A stretch of 64,000 nucleotides of DNA from Planctomycetaceae bacterium. Lineage in GTDB: Bacteria > Planctomycetota > Planctomycetia > Pirellulales > Pirellulaceae. Both the position numbers and the translations under genes were made by a program. The notes under the pieces are model-generated. The model was not told the DNA's origin. It did no database searches and saw only the letters and a list, made by a program, of their open reading frames with translations. The stretch's first letter is position 1. Each line of letters starts with the position of its first letter. The stretch is taken from contig JACKHM010000005.1 of NCBI GenBank assembly GCA_020638995.1, positions 744,001 through 808,000 on the forward strand, in the 5' to 3' direction. Below are positions 42,095-51,977 of this stretch, piece by piece.

Positions 42095-43951
42095 ATGGGA
42101 TTCGGTATAAACCGTCTGATGGTCTGCGCGCTTGCGGCACTGCTTGCCTGGTCCGCAAAGTTTACCTACGCGCAACGAGCCTTTCCCTTTGTCTTCCCCG
42201 AGCAGCGATCCATTCAAGTTCGAGATCCTTCCGAATTGCGACCTGCGCGTATTCCGAATACTCCCCCACCTCCGACTGTCTCGAATCGCGAGGAACTCGC
42301 TCCTCGACATCTCACTCTGGACGAAGCAATTCGCACTGCATTGGCGAACTCGGAAGTCGTACGCGTGCTCAATGGCGTCGCAGCTTCTTCAACGGGGCAG
42401 ACCATTTACGACGTGGCAATCCAGAACGCAGGGATTGACGAAGCCAACGCCGTATTCGACCCAACGGCCAGCGTTAACAACAGCTTCAACCGTATTGATC
42501 GGCCCAGCAACTCGAATGGCACGGCGATTATCGGCAACCGTGGCGACAACTATAACCTCGATTTCGACCTGAACAAGAAGATAGTCACAGGCGGGACCTT
42601 AAATCTGGGTGTGAACGCCACTCCTTCAAAGCAGTCCCAAGATCCATTCATCTTTCAGAATCCAACCTTTCTCAATCCGCGAACCAACTCGTCGGCAGAG
42701 CTGAGCATCACGCAACCGATGCTTCGCGGTGGAGGGCGCGCGACGAACCTCGCTCCGATCGTTTTAGCTCGAATCGAGACGGAGCGATCGTACTTTCAAT
42801 TGAAGTCGAGCGTCCAGGCTCTCGTGCGGAGCGTGATCGAAGGTTATTGGGGTGTGGTCTTCGCCAGAACTGACGTGTGGGCTAGACGCCAACAGGAAAA
42901 GCAATCGAAAGGTGCTCTCGATCTTGCTGAGGCACGCCTTCGCGCGGGCTTGGTCGATCTCGCCGATGTCGCACAGGCTCGGCTGGCCTATCACAACTTT
43001 CGTGCGAGCCTGATCACCGCCGAAGCGAATCTGCTACAGCGCGAAGCAGCGATGTTGAACGTCTTGGGGTTTCCGCCCTACGAGTCTGAGCGATTTGTGC
43101 CAGTAACTCCGCCACAGCAGGAACGCGTGGCACCTGACTGGTCCGCGTTGTTGTTGCTTGCTCAAGAACGCCGTCCCGACTTGATTGAGTTGAAACTGAT
43201 CTTGGAAGCGGACGAACAGCGAATACTACAGGCCCGCAATCAAGCGTTGCCGCAAGTTGATGCTGTCGCCCTTTATCGATGGAATGGGTTAGAAGGCGAA
43301 CTGCCTATCGGAACAACGCTCTCTTCGCGACCCGGTCAGTTCACCGATTGGACCTTGGCAGTGAACTTTTCCGTGCCGTTGGGTTTGCGACAATCACGAG
43401 CCAATCTTCGGCGACAAGAGCTTGTGATCTCCCGCGATTTGGCCAATCTTGATCAAGGCGTACACGCGGCTTCCCACATCATCGCCGGTAACTTGCGGAA
43501 TCTTGCACAGTACTATGAGCAGTACGAAGCGTATCACGCGGCGCGGGATGCGGCGGAAACAAATCTGAGAGCTCAGTATGCGGAATATCGCAGCGGTCGC
43601 ACGATTCTGTTGAATTTGCTGCAAGGCATCACGGACTGGGGAAATGCTGTCAGTGCCGAGGCCCAAGCCTTACTGCAATACAACATCGAGTTGGCCAATC
43701 TTGAACAACAAACCGGGACGATCTTGGAGACGCATGGTGTCCGCTTCTATGAGGAACGCTTTAACGCGATCGGTCCATTGGGGCGGTTAGGTCATGGACG
43801 TAGCTATGCCGGATCGACTCCACCCGATTTAAATCTCGACCGCTACCCAACCGGAGATCGACCATCGGAGGAGGTGTTTGATCTGGAGACGCCGGAGTTT
43901 CCGAGTCGCCGGCGTGCCTCGCCCGTAATCGAGCCATTACCTGTACCGTAA
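42095..43951 (+). CDS. TolC family outer membrane efflux protein
   Basis: 618 residues. The signal peptide ends near FTYAQR, then a Pro-rich ~40-residue linker. The body has the paired helical and beta strands of TolC: APRHLTLDEAIRTALANSEV, then DPTASVNNSFNRIDR, and a repeated region QALVRSVIEGYWGVVFART near the middle. It would form a trimeric outer-membrane channel serving the ABC ATPase immediately upstream. It is slightly longer than typical (~450-500). The C-terminal ~70 residues are polar with repeated acidic and Arg clusters. Confidence 0.88.
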   Translation: MGFGINRLMVCALAALLAWSAKFTYAQRAFPFVFPEQRSIQVRDPSELRPARIPNTPPPPTVSNREELAPRHLTLDEAIRTALANSEVVRVLNGVAASSTGQTIYDVAIQNAGIDEANAVFDPTASVNNSFNRIDRPSNSNGTAIIGNRGDNYNLDFDLNKKIVTGGTLNLGVNATPSKQSQDPFIFQNPTFLNPRTNSSAELSITQPMLRGGGRATNLAPIVLARIETERSYFQLKSSVQALVRSVIEGYWGVVFARTDVWARRQQEKQSKGALDLAEARLRAGLVDLADVAQARLAYHNFRASLITAEANLLQREAAMLNVLGFPPYESERFVPVTPPQQERVAPDWSALLLLAQERRPDLIELKLILEADEQRILQARNQALPQVDAVALYRWNGLEGELPIGTTLSSRPGQFTDWTLAVNFSVPLGLRQSRANLRRQELVISRDLANLDQGVHAASHIIAGNLRNLAQYYEQYEAYHAARDAAETNLRAQYAEYRSGRTILLNLLQGITDWGNAVSAEAQALLQYNIELANLEQQTGTILETHGVRFYEERFNAIGPLGRLGHGRSYAGSTPPDLNLDRYPTGDRPSEEVFDLETPEFPSRRRASPVIEPLPVP

Positions 43952-44030
43952 CTCGCATTTGGACGAAGCCCTTCGGTCCTGCTACGCGGACCATGCACCG
44001 GATAAGCTGCTGGCTTCGGTGCGACAGAAG

Positions 44031-44666
44031 CTATTGGTTGTCTTCCAATAAATCTTCGGCGTAGCCCGGCGGAAAAGGGTTTTCGATGGGCGTTGCGACG
44101 CTCGGGGCATCGTCGTTGTGATGAACCGAAGAAACTGGAGAACCTTGTTCAAGAGAAACCTCACCGAACTCGTACAGCCACGCTGCAACTTCTTCTTCAG
44201 ACAGCGGACTTGTGGGCTTGCATGAATCGGGAGCAGCAAGCTTCCTTGTCTCACGCTGTAAATCGAGAATTTCGGCGTACCATACGTCGCTATCGACGGC
44301 CCTCGCCTTTCGTCGTTTCGCTGCACGCTGCACGCGATGATCGCTTGACACCACCGTCAACTTCCGAGGCGCGGATGCTTTGGAGATCAGCTCTTCGAGC
44401 AATTCGTCCGCGCTTTCATGCTCTGTAGCGTATCGAACAGTGATCCCATGCTGTTGCGATTCGCTCGGCATTCCCGGCGGAGTTTCATTTGAGTCGAATG
44501 CTACGGTGGTCAACTGGCGTTCATCTTCTTTTAGCGAGTTTGCCAGGAAGCGGAGCAACGCTGCTCTGGCTCGCGCCAGTGCTCCACGTCCGATTTCACC
44601 GCGGGAAATCTCCGGGCCCGAAAGCCCAGTGACGTGGAGTAAGTTGTAGCCGTCGATGAGAATCAT
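44031..44666 (-). CDS. NYN domain (YacP-like) RNA-binding/nuclease protein
   Basis: 211 residues. The PIN-like NYN domain occupies residues ~1-140: MILIDGYNLLHVTG (catalytic Asp), LTTVAFDSN, HESADELLEELISKA and LTVVSSDHRVQRAAKRR. YacP/Rae1-type proteins cleave mRNA on the ribosome. A C-terminal ~70 residues are acidic and variable (PTSPLSEEEVAAWLYEFGE). The gene faces a palindromic element (44696-44793) in its upstream region. Full length for this family. Confidence 0.85.
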   Translation of the reverse strand: MILIDGYNLLHVTGLSGPEISRGEIGRGALARARAALLRFLANSLKEDERQLTTVAFDSNETPPGMPSESQQHGITVRYATEHESADELLEELISKASAPRKLTVVSSDHRVQRAAKRRKARAVDSDVWYAEILDLQRETRKLAAPDSCKPTSPLSEEEVAAWLYEFGEVSLEQGSPVSSVHHNDDAPSVATPIENPFPPGYAEDLLEDNQ

Positions 44667-44695
44667 GAAGGATGTTCAGCTTTGCGGCTTCCTTA

Positions 44696-44793
44696 GGAAC
44701 ACGGGAAAAACAACTTCGCTATATCTTCTGCTAATCATCCCACGGAGTGTGATGGCTACTTTGGTTTCGCCGAAGTTATTTTTCCCGTGTTCC
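44696..44793. mobile_element. 98-bp palindromic MITE-like element with TTA duplication
   Basis: Arms GGAACACGGGAAAAACAACT (from 44696) and the reverse complement at the other end match at 22 of 23 positions. TTA flanks both ends (44693-44695 and 44794-44796), as for a 3-bp target duplication. It sits 29 bp upstream of the NYN gene start, with no coding content. Confidence 0.6.
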
Positions 44794-44894
44794 TTAGCGA
44801 GTGGCAATACGCCAGCGGCAACACGAGCGCGCACCCGGCGTTCTCGAATCATATCGGCGATTCAGCAAACAGGCCAACGCCAGTTCCACAGGTG

Positions 44895-46958
44895 TCATTT
44901 GTCGGCGGCCAAAACTTCCAACGTGATCAACTGTGTGCATGGTCCGGGCAGTCCCTTGCGAGTTTCGCTGGACCAGCCATCGGAGATAAGAATCGAGTGG
45001 AAGCCGGGAGGCAAATTGTTGTCGATCTGTAACGGAATCGTTACTTGTTCCTGGTTCGCAGGCACGTTTACCGGTGGCCCCAGCGAACATTGGAAATGCG
45101 ATTTGGCTCGGTTTACCGACAAGCTGATCGTCTTGGCCTGCGTGTCTGGATGAACGACGCGCAATGGGATTTGTATTTCGGCTCCTGCGATGGCTTGCAA
45201 GTGATTTGCCGTGGCCAAAAGCCGCATCCCGGTCGGTGGAGCTACGACTGCTCGTGCGATGGGACTGAAACGAAAATGGTTTGGCTCTTGATACATGTAC
45301 AAAGTAAGAGCTTGCGCGGTTCTCTCGATCGGAGACACCTCGGAAACCGTGCGCCCAACCACTTCGAACTCAACGACCTCGCCAATATCTGCGTCTTGGG
45401 GTGCTGTAATGGTCAAGAAGGTCTTATGGCCAAACGCGCCCCGTGGGACTCGGTAGTCGCGGTGGTAAACCGTCGCCGTACTACCTGACCAGCCCCCTGG
45501 CAGCCCTTCGACACTCAGCTGGATATCGTCGTCCAATCCGTTGAAGCGGTGTGTCTCGACGACGAAGGCCGAAGTTGTTCCGGGCCCCCACACCGGCACC
45601 GCGTCGGGCCACTGGAACAACCGAAAATCTGGTTCGGCTGAACGGATCACGATGTGATAAACGGCGCGCGGCCCGCTCGAACCTGATTGTTCCGTTACCT
45701 GCACAACGAAGTTACCAGTTGCTTTTGCTGTGAAGTTCAACTGGCTGTCGAAAGGTGCGAAGTCGTGGCTGCACTCGCCTTGGTAGATTTCTCCGTCATC
45801 GTTTTGAGCGACGACTGTACCTGCATCGTCGACGACTTCAATGAGCGTATCAATCGGCGAACGCAGATGCTGTTGCGCCGTGATATCGATCGAAATCGTA
45901 TCACCCTTCATCATCCGAATCGGATATCGGTGTTTCTGATTGCCGGAAGTAAACACGCCAGTCGTTTCAAAAGGAACTGAGATCGATTTGCCAGCATCGT
46001 TTGTGCTGTCAGTAATGTTGTCCTGACGATGGTCGCGTCTGAGTAATGGTAGCTCGTGCCAACCATCAAACGTGACGTACTGAACCGGAAATGCATCGTC
46101 CACGTCAATTGCCACGGACTTGCTTGAGTTCGGCGGCACATTTGGTCCAGAGAAAGCTATGTCGATCGTCTCGCCTCGCATTCCTGCGACGGGGAATACC
46201 GCGGTGGCGTAGGGAACTTCGCCCAACGTCAAACGGTAAACCATTTGTGGAAAACCTTTATATCCAACACCGCTTACGCGCGCGGTCAACCAGCCGTCTT
46301 TCTCGACCTCATGGTGAATCACCGGATCAAAGCCGAGCGAGTCCCCTGCCTCGGCAACAACCCGACCGTTATCGTCCAGCAACTCGAGGCTCGTATCTGC
46401 AAAGCCAGCGGTATCCCTGTCATAACCCATCGAGTCGAGCCAATGGCACGCAATTGCCGCCACGATATGTTGGCCCGCTCGTGCTTCGAATCGAAAGCAA
46501 TCTTGATCCAACGTCGGATCGACTCGTCCATTGATCACCAACGGCGTCACGACGACTTCAGCAGTTTCGAGCGAGTCATTTTTCTGCTGCTCCACGATCT
46601 CGCTACCTGGTCCGACAAAGAACCAGCGGAAATTTGTAAGGCCCGTGATACCGCCCTTCACGCGGACCATGCGTCGGCCTGGTGTTGCGTCGTTGGCAAC
46701 GGCGAATCTTGCTTTAATGTCATCCTTACCGGTGGGTTCTACCGCATCGACGGTCACACCTGGGGCGCCATCAACGATAATCTCCGTTGCACCCTTCAGG
46801 CCGCCGTTCATTCCCGTAAAGATTACCTCTACGGTCTGCCCCCGTCCGGCGCCTGCAGGAAAGATCGACTGCAATACACATTGATGATACTCCGGAGCTG
46901 CACGCAGCATCACCGGAACAAGTAAAAGCGAGAATGCCAGTAGGAGCGATCGACTCAT
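44895..46958 (-). CDS. Exported PPC (pre-peptidase C-terminal)-domain protein
   Basis: 687 residues. The signal peptide ends near MLRAAPEYH; ATG at 46958 is preferred to a TTG two codons upstream. The chain has beta-sandwich repeats: an Ig-like region with GRGQTVEVIFTG, then PPC-type modules with DQDCFRFEARAGQHIVAAI, and MKGDTISIDITAQQHLRSP plus DTLIEVVDDAGTVVAQNDDG. No catalytic residues are recognised. These secreted proteins are widely linked to DUF1501 and DUF1549/1553 genes in planctomycetes. It is the last gene of the six-gene minus-strand block, starting 17 bp after the DUF1501 gene. Confidence 0.85.
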   Translation of the reverse strand: MSRSLLLAFSLLLVPVMLRAAPEYHQCVLQSIFPAGAGRGQTVEVIFTGMNGGLKGATEIIVDGAPGVTVDAVEPTGKDDIKARFAVANDATPGRRMVRVKGGITGLTNFRWFFVGPGSEIVEQQKNDSLETAEVVVTPLVINGRVDPTLDQDCFRFEARAGQHIVAAIACHWLDSMGYDRDTAGFADTSLELLDDNGRVVAEAGDSLGFDPVIHHEVEKDGWLTARVSGVGYKGFPQMVYRLTLGEVPYATAVFPVAGMRGETIDIAFSGPNVPPNSSKSVAIDVDDAFPVQYVTFDGWHELPLLRRDHRQDNITDSTNDAGKSISVPFETTGVFTSGNQKHRYPIRMMKGDTISIDITAQQHLRSPIDTLIEVVDDAGTVVAQNDDGEIYQGECSHDFAPFDSQLNFTAKATGNFVVQVTEQSGSSGPRAVYHIVIRSAEPDFRLFQWPDAVPVWGPGTTSAFVVETHRFNGLDDDIQLSVEGLPGGWSGSTATVYHRDYRVPRGAFGHKTFLTITAPQDADIGEVVEFEVVGRTVSEVSPIERTAQALTLYMYQEPNHFRFSPIARAVVAPPTGMRLLATANHLQAIAGAEIQIPLRVVHPDTQAKTISLSVNRAKSHFQCSLGPPVNVPANQEQVTIPLQIDNNLPPGFHSILISDGWSSETRKGLPGPCTQLITLEVLAADK

Positions 46959-46975
46959 CAGCAAAGTGTGCCTTT

Positions 46976-48319
46976 CTATGAAGACATGATGCCGCGAATC
47001 GGATGTCCGTTATCCGTAACCAGAATCGGGCGGTTATCGATGTTGCGGTAAACCTTACGGTGGTCGACGCCCAGTAGCGAATAGATTGTCGCTGCCAGGT
47101 CGTGTGTGCTGTTTTCGGTACCTATGACTTTCTCACACTTGTCGCTCGTCTGACCGTGGATATGGCCGTCCATCTTTACTCCCGGACCGCTAAAGCAAAT
47201 GCTGTTCACCAGCGGATAGTGATCACGCCCTGCAAGGCCGTTCACCTTTGGGGTTCGCCCAAACTCGCCCATGCAAATCACGAGGGTCGTATCGAGTAAG
47301 CCTCGTTCAGCAAGGTCTGCCAGCAGCGCCGAGTAGGCTTGGTCCAGCTTAGGCAGCAGCGGATCTTTCAATTCAATGAAGTTCTTGTCGTGCGTGTCAT
47401 AGCCGTTAAACTCGACCGTGATGAAACGCACTCCCGCTTCGACAAGCCGTCGCGCGAGCAATGTCGATTGACCTTCACGGTGCCGGCCATACTGGTCGCG
47501 AGTTGCCGTTGATTCGTCGTCGATCCGAAATGCGTGCTTGGCGGTCGGGGAAGTTATCAGATCATAGGCCTGTTGGTAGAACTCGTTCCGATCGGCCACA
47601 GCTCCGCCGTTGCGATCGCGTATCTGTTGAAAGCGATCTAGCGATTCGAGCATCTTGCGGCGCCGGCTTGTTCGCACGACTCCGATTGACTCAGGAATCG
47701 AAACATCCTCCACGCGAAAGTCGTCTCGATTTGGATCGCTGTTGATACGTAAAGGGTCGTAGGCAGAGCCCAAATAGCCTGCGTGATGATATTTGATCCG
47801 GCCTCCTGACAGCTGTACGGCGGGCGGCAAGCTGTTCCGCCAGCCAAGTTGCTCATTGACCACAGAGCCATAGCAGGGGTGAATTACCGACCCGACCGGC
47901 TGGGCGTTGACGTCCGGCACTTGCGGATGGCCTGTCAGCATAAAGTGGCAGGCTTCGGCGTGTTGTGAGCCGCTATGAACGATCGTTCGCAACTGTCCAA
48001 TGCGATGCATCTGCTGGGCGAGTTTGGGAAGATGCTCGCAAACCGTCAGCCCTGGAACGCTCGTTGAGATCGGCTTGAAGTCGCCGCGATACTCGATCGG
48101 GGCGTCGGGTTTCATGTCGAACGTGTCGATCGTGCTGATACCACCATCGCACCAAAGCAGAATGCAGCTCAATTTGTCGTCGTGGCGAGCGGCGGCTTCT
48201 GCCGACAGCAAATCGGAAAGCGCCAATCCAAAAAATGGTAAACTTCCGATCCGCAAAAAAGACCGGCGGCTGGTACCGTCGCAGCGTTCAATAGGCTGGT
48301 TTGCGACCAAGTCGAGCAT
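46976..48319 (-). CDS. DUF1501 domain protein with Tat signal (block copy 2)
   Basis: 447 residues from the ATG at 48319 (GGGAG 7 bp upstream). The Tat signal SRRSFLRIGSLPFFGLALSD is at residues ~17-37. DUF1501 features: LLWCDGGISTIDTFDMKPD, EFNGYDTHDKNFIELKDP and CMGEFGRTPKVNGLAGRDHY, near the C-terminus. It has a sulfatase-like fold and a probable catalytic metal site, with activity unknown. It lies between the PPC-domain gene (17 bp) and the DUF1549/1553 gene (83 bp). Confidence 0.9.
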   Translation of the reverse strand: MLDLVANQPIERCDGTSRRSFLRIGSLPFFGLALSDLLSAEAAARHDDKLSCILLWCDGGISTIDTFDMKPDAPIEYRGDFKPISTSVPGLTVCEHLPKLAQQMHRIGQLRTIVHSGSQHAEACHFMLTGHPQVPDVNAQPVGSVIHPCYGSVVNEQLGWRNSLPPAVQLSGGRIKYHHAGYLGSAYDPLRINSDPNRDDFRVEDVSIPESIGVVRTSRRRKMLESLDRFQQIRDRNGGAVADRNEFYQQAYDLITSPTAKHAFRIDDESTATRDQYGRHREGQSTLLARRLVEAGVRFITVEFNGYDTHDKNFIELKDPLLPKLDQAYSALLADLAERGLLDTTLVICMGEFGRTPKVNGLAGRDHYPLVNSICFSGPGVKMDGHIHGQTSDKCEKVIGTENSTHDLAATIYSLLGVDHRKVYRNIDNRPILVTDNGHPIRGIMSS

Positions 48320-48402
48320 GATTCGCTCCCAAGTAAGGTCAGGCTTCACTGAGCCGTTTGAAGGGCGTACAAGTCAGTTATAGGGCTGCTGCCAACATTA
48401 AG

Positions 48403-50625
48403 CTAATGATTGAAAACAAACTCAGTCGAATTCAGCAAGACCCAGAGCAGATCTTCGAGTCCTTCCTGGGGGCTTGTCGATGTTTCCAGTAACTTCACGG
48501 CGACTTCTTTTTCCGTTACAGAAGCGGGCCGACCGAATGTCGCATAGTACAGATCATCCACGGCTTCGGAGGGTGCAACCGCTTCTTTGGAAAGCCGCTG
48601 GATACGTCCACCAGACGACCTGATCTTTTTGCTCAGGTCATCGCTGTTCAGCAGGTGCAAGGCTTGAGAAAGGTCCGGTGCTTCACTCGTGGCACACTCA
48701 CAAGGACTGTTTCTCACAGAACGACCGAAAGTGTCAAGGAAGTACGAAGGAATTGCTGGATCTGGCAAAGCAATGGCACGCGTTCCCTTCGGGAGTCCCG
48801 CAAACTCTTCTTCCGTACCGGTTGCTTGACTGACTGCGTCGAGCAATACCGCCGCCGAGATCCTGCGGAAACGATGGTGCGTATAAAACATTCCGTCGCG
48901 ATCTTCATGTGGTGCGGGATTGCCGGCTAGTTGGTAGACACGCGAGTTACAAATCGTACGAATCAATTGCTTGAAGTCTTTGCCGTTGGCGGTGAATTCA
49001 TCTGCCAACGCAACCAGCAGTTCGGGATGCGAAGGCGGGTTTGTGGCTCGCAGGTCGTCGACCGGCTCGACGATCCCACGACTCATGAAGTAAGACCAGT
49101 AGCGGTTCACAAAACTTCGCACAAAGAACGGGTTGTCATCCGCAGTAATCCACTCAGCAAGTTGTTCCCGCACGTCGGTGTTGAGCTCACTCGCCAGAGG
49201 ATTTCCGAATGCCGAGGGCTCGACTTGCATAGCAACGCGCCGGTCGCGATTGGGCTTTGCTGTCGTACGCAATAATTTAGCACCGCCATATCTTCCACCG
49301 TCGCCGTTGTCCTTGAGCTCCATTCGTGTGAAAGCATTGGCCAGGCCATAGTAGTCTTCCTGGCTCCAAACCTCGTAGGGATGATGGTGGCAACGAGCAC
49401 ACTGCAAGCGAACGCCAAGGAATAACTGTGACGTGGTCTCCGCTAACTCCTCAGGCTTAGCGTCCACGTAGTAGTAGGCGGTCGCCCCATTCGTAAACAG
49501 GCTGCCACGCGACGTCAGTATTTCGCGCGCAAGTCGATCGGCAGGCCAGTTTTCGCGAACCGCAGTGCGGACCCAATTCCAAAATGTCCACAAACCTTTG
49601 TCACCAACATAACGACGATGCACGCGGAATAAATCAGCCCACTTTGTCGCCCAGTAGTCGACGTACTCGGGCCGCTGAAGTAATTCGTCGATTAACACCG
49701 AGCGTTTGTTTGGATCATTGGAAGCAACGAAAGCCTCGATTTCGTCACGCGTGGGCAGCGTGCCGGTGATGTCCAGAAACACTCGGCGCGCAAATTCATA
49801 ATCACCTGCGATTGGCTCCGGAGTCAGGCCAAGTTTACGCCACTCCTTGGATATGAGTTCATCGATAAAGTTTGCCGGGACGAAGTTCACAACTTGTGCT
49901 GCGTTGCCGTACGGAACCGTCACGGTCACGGCGGCCACTTGCCCCATATAAGTGACGGTGATCGCTGAGCGTCCCGACGAAACGGCCGTCACGCTTCCAT
50001 GTACAGACACTTCTGCACACGATTCATCACGGCTCTCGTATGAAGCCCACTCAGTGATGTCGCGCGAGACTCCATCGTTCCAGACGGCTATGACATGCAG
50101 ATCGTCGGATTGCCTCGGACTCAAGACGAATTCACCCGGAGTCACCTCGATTCGTTCAACTGCGATTTGTGGATTGCCCGGCGGGTTGGCACCGGCAGCC
50201 AACCACCGATATAGCACTTGATAGGCTTCGTCATGCTCCTCGAAACGCTTCCCGCCCAAATGAGGAACGCGACCTAGGGGCTTTTGCAGCATCAGACTCT
50301 GACCTGGAGAGGCCAACGAGATCCTTCGCCCCCTCCCCTGCTTGACCAAGGCATCGTAATCGACCTCTGGGTCGAAACCGAGTAGCGAAAGTCGCAGTCC
50401 GCCGCGTCCCTGAAACGAACCGTGACACTTGCCGCCGTTGCAACCGGCCTTTGTAATCGCGGGCATTACGTCGCGAACAAAGTCGACCTTCTCGCCCGCG
50501 ACCGCAGACTCCGTAAGAAGTAGCGCGAGCACAAGGAGGCCTGGCGCTCGGTTGAGCTGCGGTGCCCTATGGGGGCAGGCAGTTTCAACATCCCCTCGCG
50601 TCATTCGGCCAGCGTGTCGTTTCAT
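48403..50625 (-). CDS. DUF1549/DUF1553 protein with N-terminal CxxxxCH site and Big2-like domain
   Basis: 740 residues. The N-terminus has a basic signal region and then AGCNGGKCHGSF (Cys62 to Cys67-His68), the CxxxxCH form of the planctomycete cytochrome-like domain. Residues ~165-245 are a bacterial-Ig-like (Big2) domain (FVLSPRQSDDLHVIAVWNDG). DUF1549 follows (FARRVFLDITGTLPTRDEIE, and CARCHHHPYEVWSQEDYYG), then DUF1553 (FVRSFVNRYWSYFMSRGIVE, then RNSPCECATSEAPDLSQALH). It is exported and probably partners the DUF1501 protein at 46976. Its ATG overlaps the sulfatase stop as ATGA, so it is translationally coupled. Confidence 0.9.
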   Translation of the reverse strand: MKRHAGRMTRGDVETACPHRAPQLNRAPGLLVLALLLTESAVAGEKVDFVRDVMPAITKAGCNGGKCHGSFQGRGGLRLSLLGFDPEVDYDALVKQGRGRRISLASPGQSLMLQKPLGRVPHLGGKRFEEHDEAYQVLYRWLAAGANPPGNPQIAVERIEVTPGEFVLSPRQSDDLHVIAVWNDGVSRDITEWASYESRDESCAEVSVHGSVTAVSSGRSAITVTYMGQVAAVTVTVPYGNAAQVVNFVPANFIDELISKEWRKLGLTPEPIAGDYEFARRVFLDITGTLPTRDEIEAFVASNDPNKRSVLIDELLQRPEYVDYWATKWADLFRVHRRYVGDKGLWTFWNWVRTAVRENWPADRLAREILTSRGSLFTNGATAYYYVDAKPEELAETTSQLFLGVRLQCARCHHHPYEVWSQEDYYGLANAFTRMELKDNGDGGRYGGAKLLRTTAKPNRDRRVAMQVEPSAFGNPLASELNTDVREQLAEWITADDNPFFVRSFVNRYWSYFMSRGIVEPVDDLRATNPPSHPELLVALADEFTANGKDFKQLIRTICNSRVYQLAGNPAPHEDRDGMFYTHHRFRRISAAVLLDAVSQATGTEEEFAGLPKGTRAIALPDPAIPSYFLDTFGRSVRNSPCECATSEAPDLSQALHLLNSDDLSKKIRSSGGRIQRLSKEAVAPSEAVDDLYYATFGRPASVTEKEVAVKLLETSTSPQEGLEDLLWVLLNSTEFVFNH

Positions 50626-51929
50626 TTATAGTCCAGGGACAATAGCGTTTTGGTCAATTGCCGTCGAGCGATGACTGCGTCTCGCGCTTCACCTGCCGTG
50701 GCGATGGGGGACTTCTCGCGTGGATCGTTCAGTACGTCAAATAGCTTACCATCGTCGTACAGCTTCCATCGCCGATCTCGCACCCAATACTTCTTGCCGT
50801 GTTCAGCAAAGGCCCAAGAGCGGATAGATGGTTGGTCGTCTGTCAACCTCGAAGCGAAACTACAACCGTCAAGCGTTACTCCCGCGGGGAGTAACGCATC
50901 GGCGAAATCGGCAAGTGTCGGAAGAAAGTCACTGAAGTCGACGAGATCATCGGCGACTTGCATTGGCTTTACTTTACCGGGCCAATTCGCGATCAACGGA
51001 ACATTCGTCCCTCCGTTTGTTAAAGATCCTTTGCCGCCGGGAACATCAATTCCGTTTTGTCGCGAGACGACCGGGACGCGGACGTAGGTGTCCTTCCCTC
51101 TCGGATCTGGATTTGGTTCCGCCGAGTGAATGTAACTCACAGGCGTTCCATTATCGGTCGTGAACAGGATGAGCGTATTTTCTCGCAGCCCAAGTCGATC
51201 CAGCGCGTCGACCAAACGTCCTACACGAATATCCATCGCTTCTGCCATTTCCTTGTAGGTGTCGTAGTGGCCGTTCGGTCCGAAGGGGACGGGGTCTTCC
51301 AAATCATCGGTAACATCGTGACAAAGGGCCATTGGGTAATAGGCAAAGAATGGCTTCTTTTGGTTGCGTTCCATAAAGTCGATCAGAAACTCGACGTAGA
51401 CATCGGGGCCGTAGCGGTCTTCGAGCCCTTCGCGCAGCTTGCCGTTTTGATAGATCATCGGCGAGTAGTAGCGAGGCCCTTCGTGCCAGCCGAACAGACA
51501 CGACTCGTCGAAGCCCAATCGCTGGGAATGATCGAGGTCATTCTTCATCATGCAAATCTGCCACTTACCAGCGACCGCAGTCGCATAGCCGGCTCGCTTC
51601 ATGACTTGGCCAATATTGTTATGTTCTTCCTCTTTCGGGAAGCTGCCCCATTTGGGATTGCCGGTGCGAAACGGATAACGTCCCGTCATCAACGTGATCC
51701 GCGTCGGATGGCACACTGGCATGGCGTAGCAATGTGTGAACCGTACCCCGCCCGCTGCCAGCGCATCCAGCCGCGGCGTCTTGTACGACTCGCTGCCATA
51801 GCAGCCAAGCACGTCGACTCCGACGTCATCGGCCATGATGAGCAGGATGTTAGGTCGACCTAAAACGTGCTGCGCGTTTGCGGTGCCGAAAGAGAGCAGG
51901 GTTGCTAACAACACAAGTATCGATCTCAT
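50622..51929 (-). CDS. Sulfatase, formylglycine-dependent, exported
   Basis: 435 residues from the ATG at 51929. A signal peptide ends near GTANAQ. The N-terminal metal motif RPNILLIMADDVGVDVLG is followed by the modification motif C73-H-P-T-R in CHPTRITLMTGRYP, which is the CxPxR type and needs a formylglycine-generating enzyme, not seen here. The Lys/His motif GKWQICMM and the C-terminal domain complete the fold. It hydrolyses sulfate esters, commonly of algal polysaccharides. It lies in the DUF1549/DUF1501 block and its stop overlaps the next start. Confidence 0.93.
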   Translation of the reverse strand: MRSILVLLATLLSFGTANAQHVLGRPNILLIMADDVGVDVLGCYGSESYKTPRLDALAAGGVRFTHCYAMPVCHPTRITLMTGRYPFRTGNPKWGSFPKEEEHNNIGQVMKRAGYATAVAGKWQICMMKNDLDHSQRLGFDESCLFGWHEGPRYYSPMIYQNGKLREGLEDRYGPDVYVEFLIDFMERNQKKPFFAYYPMALCHDVTDDLEDPVPFGPNGHYDTYKEMAEAMDIRVGRLVDALDRLGLRENTLILFTTDNGTPVSYIHSAEPNPDPRGKDTYVRVPVVSRQNGIDVPGGKGSLTNGGTNVPLIANWPGKVKPMQVADDLVDFSDFLPTLADFADALLPAGVTLDGCSFASRLTDDQPSIRSWAFAEHGKKYWVRDRRWKLYDDGKLFDVLNDPREKSPIATAGEARDAVIARRQLTKTLLSLDYK

Positions 51930-51977
51930 TCGACAATCTCCAAGGTTCACTCCAATCCCGCGAGAACACGTGCACAC

